Assembly: GCA_003563465.1 (NCBI GenBank)
Contig: PWVH01000085.1
Coordinates: 1-8,990, forward strand
From: Coriobacteriaceae bacterium
Lineage (GTDB): Bacteria; Actinomycetota; Coriobacteriia; Anaerosomatales; SLCP01
DNA: 8,990 nt
Direction of reading: 5' to 3'
Below are positions 1-5,750 of this stretch, piece after piece; position 1 is the first letter of the stretch, and every line of letters begins with the position of its first letter. Below the pieces are notes generated by a model. The model was not told the DNA's origin, did not search any database, and saw only the letters and a program-made list of their open reading frames with translations. Position numbers and translations under genes: made by a program.

Positions 1-259
1 GCGCGCTCGCCTCCGGAACCGAGACAGCGTGATCCTCCGTTCACCGGGGTGCGCGCCGCGCCGATCCGTTCAAGGCCAGCATCTCCTCGCGTTTGCCGAG
101 GGCCACTGTCAAACCCCTACTGAACTGGAGCGACAGGAGGCACGGTCTCCTCTCGCTCGCGAGCATCAGCAGCTGGAGCGAGCTGAGCGCGCAGCAGTTG
201 CACGGTTTCGCGAGTCTTCTCCTCCAGCACGAACGGTTGATCAATGTAGCATGGCGCCC
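1..259. other. Gene-free stretch downstream of tRNA-Val
   Basis: I find no gene I can support here. Short open frames exist on both strands, but none has a ribosome binding site at a sensible distance from a start codon, and none resembles a known family. One minus-strand frame ending near position 117 gives a charged, Glu/Arg/Ala-rich tail. That frame can only be extended backwards through the tRNA gene, so it is not a credible intact gene. The stretch may be the decayed end of an older gene or simply spacer DNA between the tRNA and whatever lies to the left of the window. Confidence 0.4.
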
Positions 260-294
260 AACAAACGAGATCCAGACTACTCAGCCAGGATCTC
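260..294 (-). terminator. Candidate rho-independent terminator of tRNA-Val
   Basis: Read on the minus strand, about ten bases after the encoded CCA, the transcript can form a perfect 7-base-pair stem (GAGATCC with GGATCTC, 14-base loop). It is followed directly by the T-rich run GTTTGTT. The position just behind the tRNA and the T-rich tail fit an intrinsic terminator. The long loop and interrupted T run make it only moderately convincing. Confidence 0.42.
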
Positions 295-303
295 CAGGGT
301 TGT

Positions 304-378
304 TGGTGGGCGATACTGGATTTGAACCAGTGACTTCCTCCTTGTAAGGGAGGCACTCTCCCGCTGAGTTAATCGCCC
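304..378 (-). tRNA. tRNA-Val (anticodon UAC)
   Basis: The minus strand folds into a full cloverleaf. It has a 7-bp acceptor stem (GGGCGAT with ATCGCCC), a 4-bp D stem (ACTC/GAGT), an anticodon stem CCTCC/GGAGG around loop CTTACAA, and a T stem ACTGG/CCAGT around loop TTCAAAT. The anticodon is TAC (plus-strand positions 344-346), which reads valine GUA codons and, by wobble, other GUN codons. The discriminator base is A (position 307). CCA is encoded in the DNA at 304-306, so the mature 3' end needs no CCA addition. The gene stands alone in this window, with its own promoter upstream and a candidate terminator downstream. Confidence 0.96.
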
Positions 379-403
379 GTTTTCGCTTTCTAGCTGCACC
401 GTT

Positions 404-432
404 ACTGTACAACAGCTTCCAGGCACTACCAA
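404..432 (-). promoter_or_regulatory. Sigma-70-type promoter of tRNA-Val
   Basis: On the minus strand TTGGTA (-35, positions 427-432) is separated by exactly 17 bases from TACAGT (-10, positions 404-409). Transcription would start near 397, giving a leader of about 19 bases before the mature 5' end at 378. The -35 box lies within a small inverted repeat (ACCA-ATA-TGGT). Spacing and position are right for a single-tRNA transcription unit. Confidence 0.5.
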
Positions 433-774
433 TATGGTGTTGGAAATCCTGCGCTTCTCCTCCATGTATTGGAAGAAATGCAGGAATACCGGCGCATTCG
501 GAGCGCTGGTGCGAGTGACATTCTATCAGTGTCCAAAGTGCGACCCTCTAGGTTCGACCCGACGTTTGCAGATGGGCGCCGAGGACATGCGGAAAGCCTC
601 CCCCTGTCTCGCAGGAGACGGGTCCTCGCTTGGTCTCGCGAGATGTGTGGTGCCGTGACGGCTCTTGCGGCAAGATGTCTACCGTCCACCACCACGACGC
701 CGGGGTGACCTTCGACAGGTTCGTCACCGGCTACAACTCCGCCTAATCGGACGGAGTCACGTCTTGCCTTGCTC
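433..774. other. Gene-free stretch with a possible coding remnant
   Basis: No gene can be supported in these 340 bases. Open frames on both strands lack ribosome binding sites and recognisable motifs. The most protein-like stretch is a plus-strand frame from 552 to the TAA at 744-746. It begins directly after a stop codon and includes a Cys-X4-Cys spacing and a His-His-His-Asp segment. It could be the tail of a decayed gene whose front part is gone, but I cannot name a family. Confidence 0.35.
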
Positions 775-830
775 TGGAGAAGGGCGTGGCACGAGTCCGC
801 TTGTACCGGCACGCCCCGCTCCATTCTCCA
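775..830 (-). terminator. Large composite stem-loop behind the ABC operon
   Basis: Three nested stems stack in one 56-base element. TGGAGAA (775-781) pairs with TTCTCCA (824-830). GGGCGTG (782-788) pairs with CACGCCC (810-816). An inner ACGAG/CTTGT stem (791-795 with 800-804, one G-U) closes a 4-base loop. A 7-base bulge (817-823) lies on one side. It starts 32 bases beyond the stop of the ABC ATPase gene, so it may act as a terminator or mRNA 3'-end protector. There is no T run on either strand, so a classic intrinsic terminator is not shown. Confidence 0.35.
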
Positions 831-862
831 AAGCGATCGGAGCCTGCTGGCACGATCATCTA

Positions 863-1600
863 TCAGGCGTGCAGCACTTGGCTCAAGAACGCCTGGGTGC
901 GCTCCTCGGATGGATTCGTGAAGAACTCCGACGGCTCACCTTCCTCGATAATCATGCCTTCGTCCATCATGATCACCCGGTCGGCCACTTCCCGTGCGAA
1001 TCCCATTTCATGTGTGACCATGACCATAGTCATCCCGCCTGCGGCGAGATCTTTCACGACCTGAAGCACCTCGGCCACAAGCTCCGGATCCAGTGCAGAG
1101 GTGACCTCGTCAAACAGCATGATCTCGGGATCCATGGCAAGTGCACGAGCGATGGCGACGCGTTGCTTCTGGCCGCCGGAAAGCTGCGACGGCCACGCCT
1201 TCTCCTTGTCGGGAAGCCCTACCTTCTCCAAGAGATCGCGTGCTTTGGCCTTCGCCTCCGAGCGCGGAACACCCTTGACGTTCTCCGGAGCGATCGTGAT
1301 GTTGTTGATGACGTTCTTGTGGGGGAAGAGATGGAAATGCTGAAAGACCATTCCCATACGTTCCCGAACCTTGTTCAAGTCGTCGTGCTGGGGGTCTATC
1401 GGTTCGCCATCGAGTAAGACCTGGGATCCCTCATCAGGAATCTCGAGGAAGTTCAGACAACGCAGCAAAGTCGACTTGCCCGAGCCTGATGGACCGATTA
1501 TCGCAACCACCTCGCCTTCGGCGACCGTGAGGTCCGCGCCCTTCAGAACGTGCAGATCGCCAAAGTGTTTGTTCAGGCTTCGTGTCTCTATGACGTTCAC
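863..1600 (-). CDS. Polar amino acid ABC transporter, ATP-binding protein
   Basis: This is the cytoplasmic ATPase that powers amino acid import through the permease encoded just upstream. All nucleotide-binding motifs are intact in the 245-residue product, which is the usual length for the GlnQ/HisP family. They are Walker A GPSGSGKST (36-44), Q-loop Gln87, signature LSGGQ (140-144), Walker B MLFDE with catalytic Glu165, D-loop SALD (168-171) and switch His197. The sequence DEVTSALDPE is typical of polar amino acid importers. The start is GTG at 1598-1600, chosen because AGGAGGG lies 8 bases upstream. That GTG overlaps the permease stop codon as GTGA, which implies translational coupling. It is the last gene of a three-gene leftward operon. 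Family assignment is very secure; the exact amino acid cannot be told from this subunit. Confidence 0.95.
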   Translation of the reverse strand: MNVIETRSLNKHFGDLHVLKGADLTVAEGEVVAIIGPSGSGKSTLLRCLNFLEIPDEGSQVLLDGEPIDPQHDDLNKVRERMGMVFQHFHLFPHKNVINNITIAPENVKGVPRSEAKAKARDLLEKVGLPDKEKAWPSQLSGGQKQRVAIARALAMDPEIMLFDEVTSALDPELVAEVLQVVKDLAAGGMTMVMVTHEMGFAREVADRVIMMDEGMIIEEGEPSEFFTNPSEERTQAFLSQVLHA

Positions 1601-2265
1601 GTCGCCGCCCTCCTGTCCGGAGCCAGCTTGATCTCTAGTTTGTGAACGAGGACCGTGAATATGAGCACGAGCACCAGATAGTAGAGCCCGGCCACCAGGT
1701 AGGTCTCGAAGGGCAGGAAGTTCGCCGCGGCCGCCGTCATCGCCGTGCTGTAAATCTCCGATACGCCAAGGAACGCGACGAGCGACGAGTCCTTCAGACC
1801 GATGATGAACTGGTTGCCGAGCGGCGGTATCGCACGCCGAAAGGACTGCGGCAGGATGATGAGCCGCATGGCCGTACGCCTGGACATGCCGAGTGACCGC
1901 GCGGCCTCATGTTGGCCGTGATCGATACTCTGGATGGCGCCTCGGAATATCTCGGCGACGTATGCTCCAGCGTGTATGGCGAGAGCCAACGATCCTGCCC
2001 AAAACGAGCTCAGGAGCACAATCGACGAGATGCCGAAGTAAAGGAACATAAGCAAGACGATTAGTGGCGTCCCACGCACAATGCCGATGTATGCGTTCGC
2101 CACTAGGTTGGCGACCGGGTTTCTCGACAGCTTGAAAAACGCGAACACCAGTCCGATGAGGACTGCAAGGGCGAGCGAGACTGCGGTCAATTGCAGTGTC
2201 ACGCCCGTCGCCTTCAGGAAGCCGTAGAAGTGCGAGTCTATGACCACCCAGAGCGACGAGAACAT
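1597..2265 (-). CDS. Polar amino acid ABC transporter, permease
   Basis: This 222-residue membrane protein belongs to the HisM/HisQ/GlnP family and would form the transmembrane channel, probably as a homodimer because no second permease gene is present. Hydrophobic segments lie at about 21-44, 54-85, 89-106, 146-168 and 188-208. RGTP (64-67) and the cytoplasmic EAA loop (about 120-140, EAARSLGMS then a basic stretch ending ILPQ) are well conserved. The EAA loop docks on the ATPase. The ATG at 2263-2265 has GGAGGAG 5 bases upstream. The stop codon overlaps the ATPase start by four bases. A strong hairpin sits between this gene and the binding-protein gene, so its expression may be lower than that of the binding protein. 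Confidence 0.95.
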   Translation of the reverse strand: MFSSLWVVIDSHFYGFLKATGVTLQLTAVSLALAVLIGLVFAFFKLSRNPVANLVANAYIGIVRGTPLIVLLMFLYFGISSIVLLSSFWAGSLALAIHAGAYVAEIFRGAIQSIDHGQHEAARSLGMSRRTAMRLIILPQSFRRAIPPLGNQFIIGLKDSSLVAFLGVSEIYSTAMTAAAANFLPFETYLVAGLYYLVLVLIFTVLVHKLEIKLAPDRRAAT

Positions 2266-2283
2266 GGGACTCCTCCTTCAGCA

Positions 2284-2319
2284 AGATGGGGCCGACCGAT
2301 GCTTCGGTCCGCCCCATCT
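2284..2319 (-). promoter_or_regulatory. Intra-operon hairpin between binding-protein and permease genes
   Basis: A near-perfect stem-loop fills the 77-base gap. AGATGGGGC (2284-2292) pairs with its partner at 2311-2319. After one C-C mismatch, GACCGA (2294-2299) pairs with TCGGTC (2304-2309) around a 4-base loop. On the minus strand no T run follows; instead the permease ribosome binding site comes within a few bases. In ABC operons such elements commonly protect the 3' end of the binding-protein message or attenuate downstream genes, which gives an excess of binding protein. That role is inferred here. Confidence 0.55.
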
Positions 2320-2342
2320 CAGCTCACATGAGTGCTCGGGCG

Positions 2343-3140
2343 CTATTCTCCAAGGATGTTCTCGGGGAACCAGCGTAGGCTGATCTCTTCGTAAGTGCCG
2401 TCTGCGATCATCTCTTCCAGAGCTGCATTGATCGCGTCGAGGAGCTCAGCGTCGCCCTGCTGTACCGCGATGCCCATCTCGTCCTGTTCGAGGACATCGC
2501 CGACCGCCTTGATGGCCATTCCGGACTCCTCCATCGCGATGAAGCCGACGAGTTTGTCGGTGATAACAGCATCGAGCCTGCCAGTAGTCAGATCCTGCAG
2601 CGCGACGATGTCGCTCTCATAGGTCACAACGTTCTCTTCGCCAGCGATATCATTGGCGAGCTCGAGATACGTCGAAGCCTTCACAACGCCGATTCTCGCA
2701 TCGGAGAGATCATCCGCCGACGTGATGGTCTCGTTGTCCTGAGCGACGAAGGTCTGTGCACCAGACCGGTAGTAGGGGCGCGAGAAGTCGACCTGCTCTT
2801 TGCGTTCGTCGGTGATTCCATGGCTGGCGACAAGTGCATCGTAGCGGCCGTCGCGCAGCCCTTGGATCAGCGTGTCGAAGGGAATCGGGGAACGCATGTC
2901 CGGGGTACGACCGATGCGCCTTGCGATCTCGTTGCCGATATCGACGTCGAAACCGACAATCTCTCCACCTTCGTCGAAGCTGAACGGCTTGTAAGCTCCG
3001 CTGTTAGCGAAAACGAAGGTCTCCGCAGTGTCCGCATCTCCGACGTCGTCGCCGTTTGCGGCTTCATCACCACAGCCGACGAGCGCGAAGGATGCTGCCG
3101 CAAGCGCGGCAATGATAATCCACTTCCAGGTACGCTTCAT
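2343..3140 (-). CDS. Polar amino acid ABC transporter, substrate-binding lipoprotein
   Basis: This 265-residue extracytoplasmic solute-binding protein (family 3, SBP_bac_3) captures an amino acid and delivers it to the permease. The N-terminus has a Lys/Arg start, a hydrophobic segment (8-21) and the lipobox LVGC with Cys23 as the lipidation site, followed by an acidic linker to about residue 45. The mature domain opens with the typical GAYKPFSFDEGGEIVGFDVD segment. It later has HGITDERKEQVDFSRPYY, whose Arg normally contacts the ligand carboxylate, and TDKLVGF near the C-terminal lobe. The frame stays open for 50 codons upstream. The ATG at 3138-3140 is chosen because GGGAGGT lies 7 bases before it and because it gives a proper lipoprotein signal. 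Ligand specificity (glutamine, glutamate, cystine or another polar amino acid) cannot be read off. Confidence 0.94.
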   Translation of the reverse strand: MKRTWKWIIIAALAAASFALVGCGDEAANGDDVGDADTAETFVFANSGAYKPFSFDEGGEIVGFDVDIGNEIARRIGRTPDMRSPIPFDTLIQGLRDGRYDALVASHGITDERKEQVDFSRPYYRSGAQTFVAQDNETITSADDLSDARIGVVKASTYLELANDIAGEENVVTYESDIVALQDLTTGRLDAVITDKLVGFIAMEESGMAIKAVGDVLEQDEMGIAVQQGDAELLDAINAALEEMIADGTYEEISLRWFPENILGE

Positions 3141-3147
3141 GTGTGCG

Positions 3148-3198
3148 ACCTCCCGGTCTAGTCCGGTTACCTGTCGACCCCACAGTCGGCGACCGGGA
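3148..3198 (-). promoter_or_regulatory. Inverted repeat covering the binding-protein ribosome binding site
   Basis: TCCCGGTC and GACCGGGA form a perfect 8-bp inverted repeat (plus-strand positions 3151-3158 and 3191-3198). In the mRNA the arm nearest the gene contains the GGGA of the GGGAGGT ribosome binding site (3148-3154). Folding would therefore hide part of the site. The 32-base interior can form a small CTGT/ACAG stem. This could set or regulate translation of the transporter. No known riboswitch class is recognised. Confidence 0.4.
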
Positions 3199-3293
3199 CC
3201 CACCACACACCTCACGATGCAAGCAGTCCTACCTCCTATGCAAAGCAAGACGCGCCAGCAAGCCTGGCCACATCCAAGAGGGGAACGCAAACT

Positions 3294-3322
3294 ACCCTAC
3301 CGCAACTCTTCGAGCCTCGCAA
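3294..3322 (-). promoter_or_regulatory. Candidate promoter of the ABC transporter operon
   Basis: Minus-strand TTGCGA (3317-3322) and TAGGGT (3294-3299) are spaced by 17 bases and resemble -35 and -10 boxes of a housekeeping sigma factor. Transcription would begin near 3287, leaving an untranslated leader of about 145 bases. That leader contains the ribosome-site inverted repeat, a small GCCAG/CTGGC hairpin, and an extra GGAGGT at 3231-3236 not followed by an obvious ATG. It is the best match I can see in the 450-base gene-free region 3141-3590, but unproven. Confidence 0.33.
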
Positions 3323-3364
3323 GACGACTACGGCGAAAGCGGACAAGTGCGAGCTGTTAGCAGC

Positions 3365-3403
3365 ACATGTTCGAAGACATGTCTTTCCATGCATTCCTGG
3401 AAA
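3365..3403. promoter_or_regulatory. Cluster of palindromes, possible operator
   Basis: Within 39 bases lie two ACATGT palindromes (3365-3370 and 3377-3382). The second is embedded in the perfect 12-base palindrome AAGACATGTCTT (3374-3385). Next to it is a 6-bp inverted repeat, TTTCCA-N8-TGGAAA (3384-3403). The cluster sits about 45-80 bases upstream of the candidate ABC operon promoter and about 190 bases before the divergent SemiSWEET gene, a plausible place for a regulator. It could equally be a structured RNA element. No named operator is matched. Confidence 0.33.
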
Positions 3404-3420
3404 ACCCTGACTTCACAGAA

Positions 3421-3451
3421 CTCGTTCTCACCTCCTGGCAATCTCGTTCTC
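3421..3451. repeat. Short direct repeat CTCGTTCTC
   Basis: The 9-mer CTCGTTCTC occurs at 3421-3429 and 3443-3451, 22 bases apart, which is close to two helical turns. It lies in the gene-free region between the divergent SemiSWEET gene and the ABC operon. Tandem sites on one face of the helix can bind regulators, but chance is not excluded. Confidence 0.25.
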
Positions 3452-3590
3452 GTTACAGCCTCAGCTCGCTTACAGCACGGCAACGCTGCCTAGTGCCGAC
3501 TTGTGAACACAGCATATGCTCGATCCGAAACGACGGACTCCCGCACTCCCGTACTTATCGAGAGCGGGCGAACTACTGAAAGGTGCTGCG

Positions 3591-3953
3591 ATGGGCGGGT
3601 TTATGGAGATTCTTCAAATCGGTGGCGGTATCATCTTGTGCACGGGCTACATCCCTCAGATCCGCCGCATCGTAGCGACACGCTCGGCACACGATCTCAG
3701 CTTGTCGATGTGGGTAAGCGTCTTGGCGGGGCTATCACTCATGGAAGTCTACGCTGCGTATCTGTTCGTCACCGCAGGCAATCGTGCATTGTTGATCACG
3801 AACAGTGTCAGTCTGGCCTTCAGCGTCGGCATGGTAGGACTCGTCCTCGTCTACGGAGCGCGTCCGGTGAGCACTATGCTTCGGCCCTTCCGCCCAAGGC
3901 GGGAGACCGGCCAGCTGGTCGCTGCCCTGACGGAGACTCGACAGACCGCGTGA
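3591..3953 (+). CDS. SemiSWEET/PQ-loop family small membrane transporter
   Basis: This 120-residue protein has three predicted membrane helices (about 7-25, 40-61 and 67-91). The PQ-loop signature GYIPQI (19-24) is in helix 1, followed by the family-typical segment RSAHDLSLSMW (32-42). Such half-size proteins dimerise into a six- or seven-helix-like carrier. SemiSWEETs move sugars, but related PQ-loop proteins carry other solutes, so the substrate is open. The ATG at 3591 is preferred over an ATG 25 codons upstream because AAAGGTG lies 6 bases before it and hydrophobic sequence starts right after. The C-terminal 30 residues form a basic, hydrophilic tail longer than in the minimal SemiSWEETs of about 90 residues. 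It appears to be a single-gene unit, divergent from the ABC operon. No clear promoter is seen. Confidence 0.82.
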   Translation: MGGFMEILQIGGGIILCTGYIPQIRRIVATRSAHDLSLSMWVSVLAGLSLMEVYAAYLFVTAGNRALLITNSVSLAFSVGMVGLVLVYGARPVSTMLRPFRPRRETGQLVAALTETRQTA

Positions 3954-3975
3954 ATCGGGCCGACCGCAATAGGAC

Positions 3976-3998
3976 GGCTGACCCACACATCGTCAGCC
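3976..3998 (+). terminator. Hairpin behind the SemiSWEET gene
   Basis: A perfect 7-bp stem, GGCTGAC with GTCAGCC, encloses a 9-base loop and begins 22 bases after the stop codon. No T run follows, so it may be a T-less terminator or an mRNA-stabilising hairpin. It lies in the 247-base convergent gap 3954-4200. That gap contains no gene, only a 9-base repeat TGGCAGGCC (4036-4044 and 4102-4110) and the opposite-strand hairpin listed below. Confidence 0.38.
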
Positions 3999-4180
3999 CC
4001 GAGCCGAACACGCTCATTCCACACAGCACCTGACATGGCAGGCCTCACCTGACTGGATCGAGCTACCTCTTGCCAGCTCTTACGCTCATGCGCGCATTCT
4101 GTGGCAGGCCACCGTGTCGGCGCCACTCTCGAGTTCGCTCCCCGCCCCGATGCCCTTTCTCGCACTTCCAGCCCTTCACG

Positions 4181-4200
4181 AAAAGCACGGCGCCTCCGCC
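4181..4200 (-). terminator. Weak candidate terminator of the symporter gene
   Basis: Directly after the TAA on the minus strand, GGCG-GAGG-CGCC forms a 4-bp GC stem, followed by GTGC and then TTTT. The stem is short and the T run begins four bases late, so this is weak evidence for intrinsic termination. Confidence 0.28.
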
Positions 4201-5631
4201 TTAGCTCGTCTTCGGACCGAAAAACACCACTCCCACGCCTATCGAGGCGAACAGCAGAACGGCTACTATCGCGAGCACGACCCATGGACCTAGCTGCGCT
4301 ATCAGCGGGACGGACACCGCAGTGAACAGCCCGCCCCCGACGAACGGCTCGAAGAGGAGCTGCTTGTAGCCGAACCCCTCGGTGGCCCTCGTGCGCCCGG
4401 CGGGATCGACCATGCGCACGAGGAGCAGCCCGGTTACGGTCATGCCGGTCGACTGTCCGAAATCGGCTAGCCCGCGCTGGTAAGGGTGGTCCGGCACGAT
4501 GCGCGGCGCGAGTATCAGGAACGCGCCGATGCTCCAGGCTATGCCGGCCACTGCCAGTATGAGCATCGGTCCGATATTGTCACCGATCACGGCCAGCGAA
4601 AGAGTCCCGAGTGCGGTGACGATGACTAGGTCGAGAGATGCGCCCGACACGCGGTTCACGATGCTCCGGTCGACTTGAGGCGCCGCGTCGCCTAACCGGT
4701 CGAGCACGATCTGCAGCATGAGGCCGCCGATCATCGCCAACGGAAAGAGCGGTATGTGCTCGAAGAGCTCCAACCCGCCGCCGCGTGCCCAGGTAGCGCT
4801 CTCGAGGGCGATCAGGCCTTGTTGCAGCACCCAGCCGAGCCCTATGGCGATCGCGATCAGGCCCAGGTGCACCGACAACGGGTCTACCGCGACATCTTTG
4901 CGGGAATCGTCCTCCGCCCCATTGGCGGCCTCGCGTCCATCGAACTCGCAAAGTTCCTCGGCAGACTCATCGTCTGACGCGGGTCCCCCCTCGAGATCCT
5001 CGCGCTCTATCCGCCCGGTGCGCACGGCCCAGTTGATGATTGCCAGACCGGATAGCACCCCGGCTATGAGCCCGATGGTCGCAAGTCCCAAAGCGAGGTC
5101 CGAACCTTCGGCGAACCCGAACTCCTCGAAGGTCGAATCCAGCGCTGCCGCCGTCCCGTGCCCTCCCTCGAAACCGATTTCTATGAGCGCACCCGCTACG
5201 GGATCCATGCCGAAGACCGGCTGCAGAATCGCTACCGCAAGCAGGATGCCTACGACGTACTGCCCCCATGCCATGCTCTGGCCGAGAGCGACCTGGGGTC
5301 CTGCCACTCGGATGATCTCACGCAGCGGGGGAATCCGCTTGCCGAGGAAGAGCGAAGCGAACACCATGTTTATGAGCAGCCCAGGAAGCGAGGACCATGC
5401 ATCCAGAACCGTCGCAGGAATCAAGCCATCAGCCAGACGCTCGGTCCAGCCAAGCGACATCGCCACGAAGCCGAGCACCTGCGGTCCAAGGAGTAGGGCC
5501 GCGAATCCTGCGATCACCGAACTCGGAATGAACAACGTCCTGAAGACCTTCACGTGCCGATGCGCGAGCTTCGCGACCAACACGAAGGCTGTCGCCCACC
5601 CGAGCGCTATGAGTACCTGAGCCACTCCCAT
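4201..5631 (-). CDS. GltS-type sodium/glutamate symporter-like protein
   Basis: This 476-residue polytopic membrane protein is related to the GltS (ESS) family, which imports glutamate with sodium. Two hydrophobic halves (about 1-202 and 252-470) are joined by a very acidic hydrophilic linker (about 205-250), matching the inverted-repeat architecture of the family. The first half has the diagnostic re-entrant-loop motif GGHGTAAA (156-163). The second half's equivalent, DFGQSTGMTVTG (390-401), departs from the E. coli GFGLGATPTA pattern, so the substrate is uncertain. At 476 residues it is longer than E. coli GltS (about 400). The frame is open 33 codons further upstream, but that extension would run into the candidate promoter. 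The ATG at 5629-5631 is therefore chosen, although it has no clear ribosome binding site. It is divergent from the pnt operon. Confidence 0.8.
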   Translation of the reverse strand: MGVAQVLIALGWATAFVLVAKLAHRHVKVFRTLFIPSSVIAGFAALLLGPQVLGFVAMSLGWTERLADGLIPATVLDAWSSLPGLLINMVFASLFLGKRIPPLREIIRVAGPQVALGQSMAWGQYVVGILLAVAILQPVFGMDPVAGALIEIGFEGGHGTAAALDSTFEEFGFAEGSDLALGLATIGLIAGVLSGLAIINWAVRTGRIEREDLEGGPASDDESAEELCEFDGREAANGAEDDSRKDVAVDPLSVHLGLIAIAIGLGWVLQQGLIALESATWARGGGLELFEHIPLFPLAMIGGLMLQIVLDRLGDAAPQVDRSIVNRVSGASLDLVIVTALGTLSLAVIGDNIGPMLILAVAGIAWSIGAFLILAPRIVPDHPYQRGLADFGQSTGMTVTGLLLVRMVDPAGRTRATEGFGYKQLLFEPFVGGGLFTAVSVPLIAQLGPWVVLAIVAVLLFASIGVGVVFFGPKTS

Positions 5632-5680
5632 CAATGTATGTATTACCAAACGTAGGAGATGGGACCACAGAAAGTCGTAC

Positions 5681-5710
5681 ACTATACCCGATGCAGAACT
5701 GCGCTCTGAA
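5681..5710 (-). promoter_or_regulatory. Candidate promoter of the symporter gene
   Basis: On the minus strand TATAGT (5681-5686) matches a strong -10 box, with TTCAGA (5705-5710, four of six consensus bases) 18 bases upstream. Transcription would start near 5674, about 43 bases before the ATG chosen for the symporter, which supports that start. The same bases read TACACTATA on the plus strand, so a back-to-back promoter for the pnt operon could overlap here. No good plus-strand -35 box is visible. Confidence 0.4.
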
Positions 5711-5750
5711 TATGCACTCCGTTCAGTCACCGCGTATCAATGGAGGAGCC

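Noticed and set aside
41..356. Minus-strand open frames near the left edge with charged, protein-like tails.
   Set aside because: The frame that ends near 117 runs through the tRNA gene, and neither it nor the overlapping frame has a start with a ribosome binding site. They may be chance or decayed sequence.
304..378. tRNA-Val as attachment site of an integrated element.
   Set aside because: No second copy of the tRNA 3' end and no integrase gene is seen in the window. An attachment duplicate further left cannot be excluded.
665..1417. Long plus-strand open frame across the ABC ATPase gene.
   Set aside because: It is antisense to a fully conserved ATPase gene, is rich in His/Arg as expected of a shadow frame in GC-rich DNA, and has no family resemblance.
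3286..3300. Minus-strand AGGGTAGTTTGCG looks a little like a T-box antiterminator sequence.
   Set aside because: The conserved TGGNACCGCG core is not matched, and no specifier stem or terminator pairing could be traced upstream or downstream.
3554..3571. CTTATCGAGAGCGGGCGA resembles the start of a SAM-I riboswitch.
   Set aside because: The SemiSWEET start codon follows within about 20 bases, leaving no room for the rest of the roughly 100-base aptamer. None of the later conserved S-box segments is present.
4718..5620. Long plus-strand open frame opposite the GltS-like gene.
   Set aside because: Ser/Pro/Arg-rich composition is typical of an antisense shadow. The minus-strand frame encodes an obvious membrane protein.
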